DNA of 50,445 nucleotides from Glaciecola sp. HTCC2999 (lineage in GTDB: Bacteria; Pseudomonadota; Gammaproteobacteria; Enterobacterales; Alteromonadaceae), in contig NZ_DS989816.1 of the NCBI RefSeq assembly GCF_000155775.1, forward strand, positions 36,289 to 86,733. The letters are read 5' to 3'. Position numbers and translations under genes: made by a program. Below the pieces are notes generated by a model, which made no database searches, was not told the origin of the DNA, and was given only the letters and a program-made list of their open reading frames with translations. Positions 8,876 through 17,310 of the stretch are shown here, piece by piece. Position 1 is the first letter of the stretch, and each line of letters starts with the position of its first letter.

Positions 8876-9943
8876 ATGACTGCTGTTTCTTTAGAACAAC
8901 TTGCTCAACATATTGGGGCAACCATTGCTTCCTCTGATGAACGGGCATTAGCAAGTGCATCGGATATCATGATTACGCGAGTGGCACCGCTTGACCGAGC
9001 GCTTGCCGGTGAAGTCGGTTTTTTGAATGATAAAAAATACAAATCGAGTTTAGCCGAGACTCAAGCGAGTGCAGTGATCCTGACTGAAAAATTAGCAACG
9101 GATTATCAAGGTATTGCCTTAGTGGTCAAAGATGCTTATGTCGGCTTTGCGTTGGCTGCTCAATTATTAAATCCGACACCTAAACCCCATTATGCGATTC
9201 ATCCAAGTGCTTTTGTCGATGAAACAGCACAACTAGGCCAGAATGTGAGTATTGGTCCAAATGCGGTGATTGAAGCGGGTGTAGTCTTAGGTGATAACGT
9301 ATCGATTGGGGCTGGCGCGGTGATCCGGGTGAATGCGCAGATTGGTCATGATAGTTATATTCATCCAAATGTAACGGTTTATCACAGTTGTCAATTAGGT
9401 CATCACGTTGTGGTCCATAGTAATACATCGGTCGGGTGTGATGGGTATGGCTATGCTCCTCATGGTGGCAAATGGATTACGATTCCACAAACGGGGATTG
9501 TGCGCATTGGTAATTACACTGAAATTGGTGCGAGTACGACGATTGACCGTGGGGCATTAGATGATACTGTGATTGGAGAGCATGTCATTATCGATAATCA
9601 AGTGCACATTGCACATAATGTCGTTGTGGGTGATGGAGCCTGTTTATGTGGTGGTACGATGATGGCCGGTAGTGTCAACATTGGTAAAAATGTCATCATT
9701 GCGGGCACCGTGGCGATTAATGGTCACATTACGATTTGTGATAATGTACAAATAACCGGCAATACAATGGTCACGAGTGATATCACTGAACCGGGTGTTT
9801 ATTCCTCTGGGATGCCGCATAGTCCATATAGTGAATGGCGTCGCAATTCAGTGCGCATCAAGCAGTTGGACAGTATTTTTAAACGTGTTAAATCATTAGA
9901 AGGCCAAGTGCAACGAATTCAATCCACCTCTGACGATGAGTAA
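8876..9943 (+). CDS. lpxD: UDP-3-O-(3-hydroxyacyl)glucosamine N-acyltransferase
   Basis: Third-step enzyme of lipid A synthesis, adding a 3-hydroxyacyl chain to UDP-3-O-acylglucosamine in the cytosol. The N-terminal uridine-binding domain carries GEVGFLNDKKYKSSL, and the rest is a left-handed beta-helix of hexapeptide repeats (about residues 108-310). The catalytic-type His lies in QVHIAHNVVVGDG, and the C terminus has the YSSGMPHSPYSEWRRN block. At 355 residues it is slightly longer than E. coli LpxD (341). Unusually, it is not beside bamA-skp-fabZ-lpxA-lpxB but alone between ettA and glyA, so it may be a relocated or second copy. AAAGGCC precedes the start. Confidence 0.9.
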   Translation: MTAVSLEQLAQHIGATIASSDERALASASDIMITRVAPLDRALAGEVGFLNDKKYKSSLAETQASAVILTEKLATDYQGIALVVKDAYVGFALAAQLLNPTPKPHYAIHPSAFVDETAQLGQNVSIGPNAVIEAGVVLGDNVSIGAGAVIRVNAQIGHDSYIHPNVTVYHSCQLGHHVVVHSNTSVGCDGYGYAPHGGKWITIPQTGIVRIGNYTEIGASTTIDRGALDDTVIGEHVIIDNQVHIAHNVVVGDGACLCGGTMMAGSVNIGKNVIIAGTVAINGHITICDNVQITGNTMVTSDITEPGVYSSGMPHSPYSEWRRNSVRIKQLDSIFKRVKSLEGQVQRIQSTSDDE

Positions 9944-10041
9944 TCTATCCAAAACACAATATGTAGTAGTTTTTTAGCTGATTTTTGACTAAAATACGCA
10001 CATTGTAATTTTTGTTTACCCTTTTGCTACAGGTGCCTTAA

Positions 10042-11298
10042 ATGTTAGAACGCAACATGAATATCGCTGATTTTGATCCAGAGTTAGCCAACGCTATTGA
10101 TCTTGAAAACCAACGTCAAGAACATCACATCGAATTAATCGCGTCAGAGAACTACTGTTCACCTCGCGTATTAGAAGCTCAAGGTTCACAGTTAACGAAC
10201 AAGTATGCTGAAGGGTATCCTGGTAAGCGTTATTATGGTGGTTGTGAGTATGTTGATGTTGTTGAAAACTTAGCGATTGATCGTGCCAAAGAATTATTCG
10301 GGGCTGAGTATGCTAACGTACAACCTCATGCCGGTTCTCAAGCGAACACGGCAGTTTTTGGTGCGTTATTGAATGCTGGTGATACCGTATTAGGCATGAG
10401 CCTTGCTCACGGTGGTCACTTAACGCACGGTTCTCACGTGAACTTCTCAGGTAAGATCTACAACGCTGTACAATACGGTATTGATGAATCGACTGGGATC
10501 ATTGACTACGCACAAATCGAAGCATTAGCGTTAGAGCACAAACCGAAAATGATCATCGGTGGATTTTCAGCCTATTCTGGTATTGTCGATTGGGCTAAAT
10601 TCCGTGAAATTGCTGACAAAGTCGGTGCGTATCTATTAGTCGATATGGCGCACATTGCCGGTCTAGTTGCTGCAGGCGTTTACCCAAGTCCAATTCCTCA
10701 TGCTCACGTGGTGACAACAACGACACATAAAACGTTAGCGGGACCTCGCAGTGGTTTGATTTTATCTGCTTGTGGTGATGAAGATATTTATAAAAAGCTG
10801 AATAGCTCTGTTTTCCCAGGTAATCAAGGTGGCCCATTATGTCACGTGATTGCTGCTAAAGCGGTTGCTTTCAAAGAAGCGTTACAACCTGAATTTAAAA
10901 CATACCAAGCGCAAGTCGTGAAAAATGCGAAAGCGATGGTAGCAGTGATGCAAGATCGTGGTTATAAAATCGTATCTAATGGTACTGAAAACCATTTATT
11001 CTTACTCGATTTAATCGATAAAGATATTACGGGTAAAGACGCCGATGCAGCACTTGGTTTAGCGAATATTACTGTGAATAAAAACTCAGTACCTAATGAC
11101 CCTCGCTCACCGTTTGTGACCAGTGGTTTACGTATTGGTACCCCAGCCATTACCCGTCGTGGTTTTGGTGAGAGTGAAGCTCAGCAAGTCGCTACATGGA
11201 TTTGTGATGTGTTAGATAATATGGGTGATGACAGTGTCATTGAGCGCGTTAAGGCTGAAGTTGTCGCCTTATGTGAACAACACCCTGTATACGGCTAA
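10042..11298 (+). CDS. glyA: Serine hydroxymethyltransferase
   Basis: PLP enzyme that interconverts serine plus tetrahydrofolate with glycine plus 5,10-methylene-tetrahydrofolate, the main one-carbon source. The protein starts [15 protein letters not shown], closely like E. coli GlyA. It contains ELIASENY, the [19 protein letters not shown] block and the PLP-binding Lys 230 in [12 protein letters not shown]. The length of 418 residues is standard. It is probably its own transcription unit, ending in the hairpin at 11319-11344. I looked for a PurR box upstream and did not see one. Confidence 0.98.
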   Translation: MLERNMNIADFDPELANAIDLENQRQEHHIELIASENYCSPRVLEAQGSQLTNKYAEGYPGKRYYGGCEYVDVVENLAIDRAKELFGAEYANVQPHAGSQANTAVFGALLNAGDTVLGMSLAHGGHLTHGSHVNFSGKIYNAVQYGIDESTGIIDYAQIEALALEHKPKMIIGGFSAYSGIVDWAKFREIADKVGAYLLVDMAHIAGLVAAGVYPSPIPHAHVVTTTTHKTLAGPRSGLILSACGDEDIYKKLNSSVFPGNQGGPLCHVIAAKAVAFKEALQPEFKTYQAQVVKNAKAMVAVMQDRGYKIVSNGTENHLFLLDLIDKDITGKDADAALGLANITVNKNSVPNDPRSPFVTSGLRIGTPAITRRGFGESEAQQVATWICDVLDNMGDDSVIERVKAEVVALCEQHPVYG

Positions 11299-11318
11299 TC
11301 ACTAGCCATATCGTGATT

Positions 11319-11351
11319 AATTAGCCGGCTTTTGCCGGTTAATTTGTTTTT
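11319..11351 (+). terminator. Rho-independent terminator after glyA
   Basis: AATTAGCCGGC (11319-11329), loop TTTT, and GCCGGTTAATT (11334-11344) make an 11-bp stem with one G-U pair, followed by TGTTTTT. It ends 15 bp before nrdR, so the nrdR-rib operon must be expressed from a promoter overlapping this element, from glyA read-through, or from one inside glyA. Confidence 0.85.
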
Positions 11352-11366
11352 AAAAGAGCAAAAACT

Positions 11367-11837
11367 ATGTTTTGTCCATTTTGTAGTGAGCAAGAAACCA
11401 AAGTTATCGATTCACGCTTAGTGGCCGAAGGACATCAGATCCGTCGTCGCCGAGAATGTTCAACATGCAAAGAACGTTTTACCACGTTTGAAATCGCCGA
11501 GTTGGTTTTACCACGAGTCATTAAACGCGACGGTTCACGTGAACCATTTAATGAAGAAAAATTGCGTTTAGGTTTGCAACGCGCATTAGAAAAGCGTCCG
11601 GTGAGTACCGAAAGTGTAGAAAAAGCAATTAATCAAATCAAATCATCACTACGTGCTACTGGTGAACGAGAAGTCGAGAGTGAATTGGTTGGTAACTTGA
11701 TTATGAATGAATTGAAAGAATTGGATAAGGTGGCCTATGTGCGTTTCGCCTCGGTATATCGTTCCTTTGAAGACATTCGTGAGTTTGGCTTAGAGATCGC
11801 AAAACTCGGTCAGGTTCAGGATGGAGAGTCCAAATAG
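11367..11837 (+). CDS. nrdR: Transcriptional repressor NrdR
   Basis: Zinc-ribbon/ATP-cone regulator that represses ribonucleotide reductase genes in response to dATP/ATP. The zinc ribbon uses Cys 3, 6, 31 and 34 (MFCPFC...CSTC), followed by the arginine-rich stretch RRRREC. An ATP-cone domain spans about residues 47-137 ([18 protein letters not shown]). The 156-residue length is typical. It heads the nrdR-rib-nusB-thiL-pgpA cluster and its TAG stop overlaps the GTG start of ribD by one base. Confidence 0.97.
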   Translation: MFCPFCSEQETKVIDSRLVAEGHQIRRRRECSTCKERFTTFEIAELVLPRVIKRDGSREPFNEEKLRLGLQRALEKRPVSTESVEKAINQIKSSLRATGEREVESELVGNLIMNELKELDKVAYVRFASVYRSFEDIREFGLEIAKLGQVQDGESK

Positions 11838-12982
11838 TGCACAACACCTTTAGTGCCTTTGATTATGCCATGATGGCGCGTGCCTTACGTTTAGCAAAAC
11901 AAGGAATATACACCGCTGCGCCTAATCCTATGGTCGGCTGCGTGATCACCCTAGATGGCGAGATCATTGGTGAAGGGCATCATCAACAAGCCGGCACCGC
12001 TCATGCTGAAGTCAACGCGCTGTGGCAAGTCAATGAATTAATAGCTCAAGGTAAATTAGTTGCTACCCAGCTTAAAGAAGCGACTGCGTATGTGACACTG
12101 GAGCCGTGCAGTCACACCGGGCGCACAGGCCCCTGCGCAGATGCGTTAATTGACGCATACATTGGTCGAGTCGTTATTGCAATGCAAGATCCTTATAGTC
12201 AGGTATCCGGTCGTGGTATAGCGAAACTCCAACGTGCGAATATACAGGTAGAAGTGGGGTTATTAGCGGCTGAAAGTAACGCACTCAATCGTCATTTTTT
12301 ATCGCTTGTTGAACGACAACGTCCATTTGTAACCGCAAAGCTAGCGACCTCTCTGGATGGCAAAATTGCTTTAGATAATGGCGTGAGTCAATGGATTACA
12401 GGCCCTGAAGCTCGTCAAGATGTACAAGCGCATCGTGCCCAGCACATGTGTATTTTGACGGGTTCTCAAACAGTCATTGCTGATGATCCACAGCTGAATG
12501 TTCGCTTGGCTGAACTGCCAGAAAATGTTCAGCAAACATTAGCTGCGAACCCATTGGCACAATACACTCAACCGCTGCGTGCGATTATTGATTCGCAAAG
12601 GTTGATATCTGAACAATATCAAATTGTCCGAGATGCCAATACCCAAGCACCAACGCATGTTTTTACCCCTGATAATATACCGCTAAACGGCAATGGAAAA
12701 TGTGATTTATCTGCCGTGCTAGATGCACTTGGTCAGCAAGGCATTAATAGTGTTTGGGTCGAAGCTGGAGCAGGACTTGTAGGTGCTATGCTTAATGCAC
12801 GTTTGCTTGATGAATTGATTATCTATCAAGCACCATTATTATTAGGCGCTGATGCGAAAGATGCGATTAATATTGCAAAATTGACGCAAATGGACCAGCG
12901 TATTGAACTTGATATCATCGATACACGTAAAGTTGGTCAAGATATTAAACACACGTGTCACGTGATTTACCCTAAAGGATAA
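11837..12982 (+). CDS. ribD: Bifunctional riboflavin deaminase/reductase RibD
   Basis: Carries out the deamination and side-chain reduction steps that follow GTP cyclohydrolase II in riboflavin synthesis. The N-terminal deaminase has zinc ligands in HAEVNAL (His 56, Glu 58) and PCSHTGRTGPC (Cys 91 and Cys 100). The C-terminal reductase, from about residue 150, has RPFVTAKLATSLDGKIA and the VEAGAGLVGAML block. The start is a GTG overlapping the nrdR stop; an ATG 10 codons downstream (MMARALRLA) is an alternative. ribE follows after 2 bp. Confidence 0.95.
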   Translation: MHNTFSAFDYAMMARALRLAKQGIYTAAPNPMVGCVITLDGEIIGEGHHQQAGTAHAEVNALWQVNELIAQGKLVATQLKEATAYVTLEPCSHTGRTGPCADALIDAYIGRVVIAMQDPYSQVSGRGIAKLQRANIQVEVGLLAAESNALNRHFLSLVERQRPFVTAKLATSLDGKIALDNGVSQWITGPEARQDVQAHRAQHMCILTGSQTVIADDPQLNVRLAELPENVQQTLAANPLAQYTQPLRAIIDSQRLISEQYQIVRDANTQAPTHVFTPDNIPLNGNGKCDLSAVLDALGQQGINSVWVEAGAGLVGAMLNARLLDELIIYQAPLLLGADAKDAINIAKLTQMDQRIELDIIDTRKVGQDIKHTCHVIYPKG

Positions 12983-12984
12983 CC

Positions 12985-13656
12985 ATGTTTACTGGAATAA
13001 TTGAAGCGGTTGGTGAGATCTCACAACTACATAATAACGGCTCTGATATCCGTTTAACGGTACAGTGTCATGATCTAGATATGACAGATGTGGCGTTAGG
13101 CGATAGTATTGCGACTAATGGCGTGTGTCTTACTGTTGTAGAATTCGGCGATAATTACTATTGTGCTGATGTATCACAAGAAACGATAAAATACACCGGC
13201 TTTAGTGATTACTGCACTGGAGCCAAGGTGAATTTAGAAAAAGCCATGTTACCAACGAGTCGATTTGGTGGCCATATCGTATCAGGTCATGTGGATGGCG
13301 TAGGTCATGTCACTAAGATCATCGACCAACAAAAATACATTGAAGTTTGGGTGCATATGCCACCTGAAATTCGCCACTATATTGCCCACAAAGGTTCAAT
13401 TACAGTAGATGGTGTGAGTTTAACAGTGAATGAAATTACTGAAGATGAGTTTATGTTATGGCTCATTCCTCATACGTTAGAAAAAACAGTGATTAGTACT
13501 TATAAAGTAGGTACACGTGTGAATTTAGAAGTAGATGTGATTGCACGCTACTTAGAGCGTTTGATGCAAGGCGGACATGGTGCAAACAACCAAGCACCTC
13601 AATCAGATATTAGCATGGCGTTTTTGGCAGAAAACGGCTATTTAAATAGGAAATAA
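12985..13656 (+). CDS. ribE: Riboflavin synthase, alpha subunit
   Basis: Dismutates two 6,7-dimethyl-8-ribityllumazine molecules to riboflavin and a recyclable pyrimidine. The diagnostic N terminus MFTGIIEAVG is followed by two tandem lumazine-binding repeats. The first runs to about residue 97 (SRFGGHIVSGHVDGVG) and the second to about 190 (GSITVDGVSLTVNEI, IPHTLEKT). Its 223 residues fit the family. It is called ribC or ribE depending on the species. It sits between ribD and the ribB-type gene with gaps of 2 and 3 bp, clearly one message. Confidence 0.96.
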   Translation: MFTGIIEAVGEISQLHNNGSDIRLTVQCHDLDMTDVALGDSIATNGVCLTVVEFGDNYYCADVSQETIKYTGFSDYCTGAKVNLEKAMLPTSRFGGHIVSGHVDGVGHVTKIIDQQKYIEVWVHMPPEIRHYIAHKGSITVDGVSLTVNEITEDEFMLWLIPHTLEKTVISTYKVGTRVNLEVDVIARYLERLMQGGHGANNQAPQSDISMAFLAENGYLNRK

Positions 13657-13659
13657 GTT

Positions 13660-14757
13660 ATGACATTTCACTCTCCAGCAGAAATAATCGACGATATTCG
13701 CCAAGGAAAAATGGTGGTGTTGATGGACGATGAAGATCGTGAAAACGAAGGCGATTTGATTATGGCTGCAGAGCATGTGACACCAGAAGCCATTAATTTT
13801 ATGGTGACTCATGCACGCGGTTTAGTGTGTTTGCCAATGACAGCAGAGCGTTGTCGTCTTCTTAAATTGCCGCTTATGGTAGATAAAAATTCAGCTCAAT
13901 TTTCAACCAATTTCACGGTATCTATTGAGGCGGCAGAAGGTGTCACGACAGGTATTTCTGCTGCAGATCGAGCCCAAACTATATTAGCAGCAGTGAACCC
14001 TGATGCTGTGGCCACAGATATCGTCCAACCAGGTCATATTTTTCCGTTAATTGCCAAAGAAGGTGGCGTATTAAATCGTGCTGGACATACTGAAGCAGGT
14101 GTCGATTTAGCACGTCTAGCGGATTGTGAACCTGCCGCGGTGATTGTAGAGATATTGAATCCAGATGGCAGTATGGCACGTCGTCCAGAGTTAGAAGTAT
14201 TTGCACGAGAGCATGGTTTGAAGATTGGTACGATTGCCGATTTAATTGAATATCGTAATCTGAACGAAACTACCATTATTAAGGTAGCCGAGTGTGAACT
14301 GCCTACGGAATTTGGTGATTTTCAATTACATACATTCAAAGATGTGATTGATGAACAGATCCACTATGCATTAGTGAAAGGCGACATTGATCCAACTGAT
14401 CCGGCGTTAGTCCGTGTGCATCTACACAATACATTTTCTGATTTACTCGGTTCTACTCGCGGTGTGAATCGTTCGATGAACCTACCTAAAGCAATGCAAC
14501 GTATTGGTGAAGAAGGCGGCGTATTAGTATTGTTGGGTGCTAAAGAAAACATTGAGCAACAAGTCCAACAGTTTGCCGCCGAAGATCGCGGTGATGTCGC
14601 TGCGGGTAAAACGTGGGAAGGCTCATCACGTACTGTGGGTGTGGGCAGTCAAATACTGGTGTCTTTAGGCGTGAAGAAGATGAAGTTATTATCTAAACCA
14701 GTGAAATATTCAGGTCTCTCTGGCTATGGTTTAGAGGTTGTCGAATACATTAGTTAA
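13660..14757 (+). CDS. ribB: 3,4-dihydroxy-2-butanone-4-phosphate synthase with degenerate GTP-cyclohydrolase-II-like domain (RibBX type)
   Basis: The N-terminal domain (about residues 1-203) is a complete DHBP synthase, with [17 protein letters not shown], the [15 protein letters not shown] substrate loop and HARGLVC. It makes the four-carbon precursor for lumazine synthase. The C-terminal domain (about 205-365) resembles GTP cyclohydrolase II in outline ([23 protein letters not shown] core, [10 protein letters not shown]). It lacks the zinc-binding C-x2-GD-x8-C-x-C cysteines, so it should not hydrolyse GTP. This matches the RibBX variant described in Proteobacteria including Shewanella. A separate ribA would be needed elsewhere in the genome. 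Confidence 0.92.
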   Translation: MTFHSPAEIIDDIRQGKMVVLMDDEDRENEGDLIMAAEHVTPEAINFMVTHARGLVCLPMTAERCRLLKLPLMVDKNSAQFSTNFTVSIEAAEGVTTGISAADRAQTILAAVNPDAVATDIVQPGHIFPLIAKEGGVLNRAGHTEAGVDLARLADCEPAAVIVEILNPDGSMARRPELEVFAREHGLKIGTIADLIEYRNLNETTIIKVAECELPTEFGDFQLHTFKDVIDEQIHYALVKGDIDPTDPALVRVHLHNTFSDLLGSTRGVNRSMNLPKAMQRIGEEGGVLVLLGAKENIEQQVQQFAAEDRGDVAAGKTWEGSSRTVGVGSQILVSLGVKKMKLLSKPVKYSGLSGYGLEVVEYIS

Positions 14758-14781
14758 TACTAAGGTATCGCTTGGTTTTTA

Positions 14782-14790
14782 TGATATACT
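14782..14790 (+). promoter_or_regulatory. Probable extended -10 promoter for ribH-nusB-thiL-pgpA
   Basis: TGATATACT is a TGn-TATAMT extended -10 element, 52 bp upstream of ribH in the 85-bp gap after ribBX. No good -35 is visible at 17 bp, which is usual for extended -10 promoters. It would give the downstream half of the operon its own expression. No FMN riboswitch fold is recognisable here. Confidence 0.4.
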
Positions 14791-14842
14791 TTGCACCGAA
14801 AATTTTATAGTGTTGTAATTTTAGCATTTAAGGAACCCTGAT

Positions 14843-15322
14843 ATGCAAATCATCGAAGGTAATATGCGTGCTACTGGCAAAAAATTTGCCATTGTCGTAT
14901 CTCGTTTTAATAGCTTTGTAGTAGAGAGCTTATTAGAAGGCGCAGTGGATACACTCGATCGCCAAGGTGAAGTAAACGGTGATGATATCACTGTAGTGCG
15001 CGTACCAGGTGCTTATGAGTTGCCAATTGCGGCACAAAAGATCGCTCAATCAGGTAAATTTGATGCGATTATTGCATTAGGTGCTGTAATTCGTGGCGGA
15101 ACACCGCATTTTGACTTCGTTGCTGGTGAATGCAACAAAGGTCTAGCGCAAGTATCACTAGAGCATAACATTCCAGTATCATTTGGCGTCATTACCACAG
15201 ATTCGATTGAACAGGCTATTGAGCGTTCAGGAACTAAAGCGGGTAATAAAGGCGCAGAAGCTGCAATGGGAGCCCTTGAAATGGTTAACGTTATGGCAGC
15301 CATTGATGAGGCTATTGCGTGA
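14843..15322 (+). CDS. ribH: 6,7-dimethyl-8-ribityllumazine synthase, beta subunit
   Basis: Condenses the RibD product with DHBP to give the direct riboflavin precursor; members form icosahedral or pentameric shells. Conserved blocks are [41 protein letters not shown] and [15 protein letters not shown]. The 159 residues are the usual length. AAGGAA (14830-14835) is a good ribosome-binding site. The stop overlaps the GTG start of nusB (GTGA), so NusB synthesis is coupled to it. Confidence 0.97.
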   Translation: MQIIEGNMRATGKKFAIVVSRFNSFVVESLLEGAVDTLDRQGEVNGDDITVVRVPGAYELPIAAQKIAQSGKFDAIIALGAVIRGGTPHFDFVAGECNKGLAQVSLEHNIPVSFGVITTDSIEQAIERSGTKAGNKGAEAAMGALEMVNVMAAIDEAIA

Positions 15323-15756
15323 GTGAAGCAAAAATGAAACCTGCTGCGCGCCGCAAAGCGCGCGAGTTAGCCTTACAAGGTATTTACTCGTGGCAGATGA
15401 ATGGCAACACCATTGAAAGTGTTGAGTTACACCTTGCAACAACCAATGATATGTCAAAAATTGACCTTGCATTCTTCCAAGAGTTACTTCGTGATACTGC
15501 CAAAAAAGTGGTTGAATTAGATGTGGCTATTAAGCCATATTTAGGTCGCTTACCGGAAGAACTTGATCCTATTGAGAAAGCCATTCTTCGATTGGCAACG
15601 TTAGAACTAACACAGCGTATCGATGTGCCTTATAAGGTCGTCATTAATGAAGCGATCGAACTAGCGAAATCATTTGGTGCTGAAGAAAGTCATAAATTTG
15701 TCAATGGTGTACTAGATAAAGCGGTTAAAACACTCCGTAGACACGAGCTTTCTTAA
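15319..15756 (+). CDS. nusB: Transcription antitermination factor NusB
   Basis: RNA-binding protein that, with NusE (S10), nucleates the antitermination complex on rRNA leaders. The all-helical fold is indicated by [21 protein letters not shown] at the N terminus and [17 protein letters not shown]...[13 protein letters not shown] at the C terminus. The start is a GTG overlapping the ribH stop; an in-frame ATG at 15334 (MKPAARRK) is an alternative. Its 145 residues are normal. The ribH-nusB-thiL-pgpA order is conserved in gammaproteobacteria. Confidence 0.96.
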   Translation: MSEAKMKPAARRKARELALQGIYSWQMNGNTIESVELHLATTNDMSKIDLAFFQELLRDTAKKVVELDVAIKPYLGRLPEELDPIEKAILRLATLELTQRIDVPYKVVINEAIELAKSFGAEESHKFVNGVLDKAVKTLRRHELS

Positions 15757-15785
15757 TCAATTAAACAGGCAGACGTGATCTACCG

Positions 15786-16802
15786 ATGAAAGAGTTCAAT
15801 ATTATTGAGCGGTTTTTTACCGCTCAAACCCAACCGCGACAAGACGTCATGATTGGAGTAGGGGATGATTGTGCTATCACGACTGTTCCCACCAACCAAT
15901 CTTTAGCGACAACAACTGATACGCTCGTAGCAGGTACCCATTTCTTACATGGGACACACCCAAGTGATATTGCCCATAAAGCACTCGCTGTCAACCTAAG
16001 TGACTTAGCAGCCGTTGGCGCTGTTCCTGCCTGGATTAATTTAGCCTTATCATTAGAAGAAATTGATGAAGATTGGCTCGATGATTTTTCTGATACCTTA
16101 GCGCGCTTATGCGAATATTATGGGATTAACCTTATTGGTGGCGATACGACAAAAGGTCCGTTGAGTATCACTATTACTGCTCAAGGCTTTGTGCCACCGG
16201 AAAGTGTCGCGACACGCTCTGGTGCTAATCGAGGTGATTTAATTTATGTCACAGGGACACTCGGTGATGCCGGCGCTGGATTAGATACGTTATTAGGTAA
16301 GTTAGACTGTTATGCGGTTGCTGATTTATCTCATCAAGAGCAAGCGTCTGCTGAAGCGTTTTTGCAATCACGTCATCATCGTCCTACGCCACGATTATTA
16401 GCTGGTACAGCTTTAAGAAGAACGATTAGCAGTTGCATAGATATTTCGGATGGATTATTGGGAGATATTCAGCATATTATGAAAGCGTCACAATGTGGTG
16501 CAATAATTCATGTTGATAAGTTACCTATATCTGAACATTTAGCGAAAGTTGTCTCGCCCGAACAGGCGATGACGTATGCGTTAAGTAGTGGTGATGACTA
16601 TGAACTCTGCTTTACGTTGCCAGAACATAATGTCTCCGAGTTGGAAACCTTGTTAAATTCGTCTAATATAAATTTTACCTGTGTTGGGCAAATGGTCGGG
16701 GGTAATGAACTCTCGTTAATGCATCATAATATGCCTTACACTGCAGTATCTGAAGCATTTGAACACCAGTTTATTGTTCAAGCTTCATCAACTCAATCTT
16801 AA
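15786..16802 (+). CDS. thiL: Thiamine-monophosphate kinase
   Basis: Phosphorylates thiamine monophosphate to thiamine pyrophosphate. It belongs to the PurM/SelD-like ATP-binding family, shown by VGDDCAI near residue 25, ATTTDTLVAGTHF, HKALAVNLSDLAAVGA and LIGGDTTKG. ISDGLLGDI and SSGDDYELCFT follow in the C-terminal half. The 338 residues are slightly longer than the E. coli enzyme. No TPP riboswitch is recognisable in the 29-bp gap after nusB. pgpA follows after 25 bp. Confidence 0.96.
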   Translation: MKEFNIIERFFTAQTQPRQDVMIGVGDDCAITTVPTNQSLATTTDTLVAGTHFLHGTHPSDIAHKALAVNLSDLAAVGAVPAWINLALSLEEIDEDWLDDFSDTLARLCEYYGINLIGGDTTKGPLSITITAQGFVPPESVATRSGANRGDLIYVTGTLGDAGAGLDTLLGKLDCYAVADLSHQEQASAEAFLQSRHHRPTPRLLAGTALRRTISSCIDISDGLLGDIQHIMKASQCGAIIHVDKLPISEHLAKVVSPEQAMTYALSSGDDYELCFTLPEHNVSELETLLNSSNINFTCVGQMVGGNELSLMHHNMPYTAVSEAFEHQFIVQASSTQS

Positions 16803-16827
16803 CTCTACACCTAAAGGTGCACGCCCT

Positions 16828-17307
16828 ATGGATCCTGAATTACGAGCTCGCCTGCGATTAACTAATCCCATTCATTTTTTGGCGTTGGGTTTCGGTTCAG
16901 GTTTAATCCCAAAAGCACCAGGCACCTTTGGTTCAATGGCCGCATTACCGCTGATTTTTGTTTGTAGCCTGTTGAGTTTACCTATTTATTTCACAATGAC
17001 TGTTATCGCCTGTGTGCTGGGCATTTATATCTGCGGCAAAACCGCTGAAGATATGCAAGTTCATGATCATGGGGCGATTGTGTGGGATGAAATTGCAGGG
17101 ATGTTGTGTGTGTTTATAGCCATTCCTTTAAGCTGGGATACGGCATTAATCGGGTTTATATTATTTCGCTGGCTGGATATTCAAAAACCATTGTTGATTG
17201 GTTGGATAGATAAGCGTTTTACCGATGGGCTAGGGATCATGTTAGATGATATCGTAGCAGGCCTGATTGCCTGTGGCCTGCTTCATTTATACCTCTATTT
17301 CATTTAA
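16828..17307 (+). CDS. pgpA: Phosphatidylglycerophosphatase A
   Basis: Inner-membrane phosphatase that converts phosphatidylglycerophosphate to phosphatidylglycerol. The PgpA signature is seen as GFGSGLIPKAPGTFGSMAALPL, then VHDHGAIVWDEIAG and DGLGIMLDDIVAG; hydrophobic stretches at about 45-75 and 95-115 span the membrane. The frame is open upstream, but ATG 16828 is preferred because AAAGGTG (16813-16819) lies 8 bp before it and thiL ends at 16802. This gives 159 residues. The gene ends 3 bp before the convergent dxs, with no terminator between them. Confidence 0.94.
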   Translation: MDPELRARLRLTNPIHFLALGFGSGLIPKAPGTFGSMAALPLIFVCSLLSLPIYFTMTVIACVLGIYICGKTAEDMQVHDHGAIVWDEIAGMLCVFIAIPLSWDTALIGFILFRWLDIQKPLLIGWIDKRFTDGLGIMLDDIVAGLIACGLLHLYLYFI

Positions 17308-17310
17308 ACG

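Noticed and set aside
9985..10009. TTGACT and TGTAAT upstream of glyA as a sigma-70 promoter
   Set aside because: Spacing is only 13 bp, too short for a functional -35/-10 pair.
14758..14842. Possible FMN riboswitch between ribBX and ribH
   Set aside because: The 85-bp gap is too short and lacks the conserved RFN stems; only an extended -10 promoter is seen.
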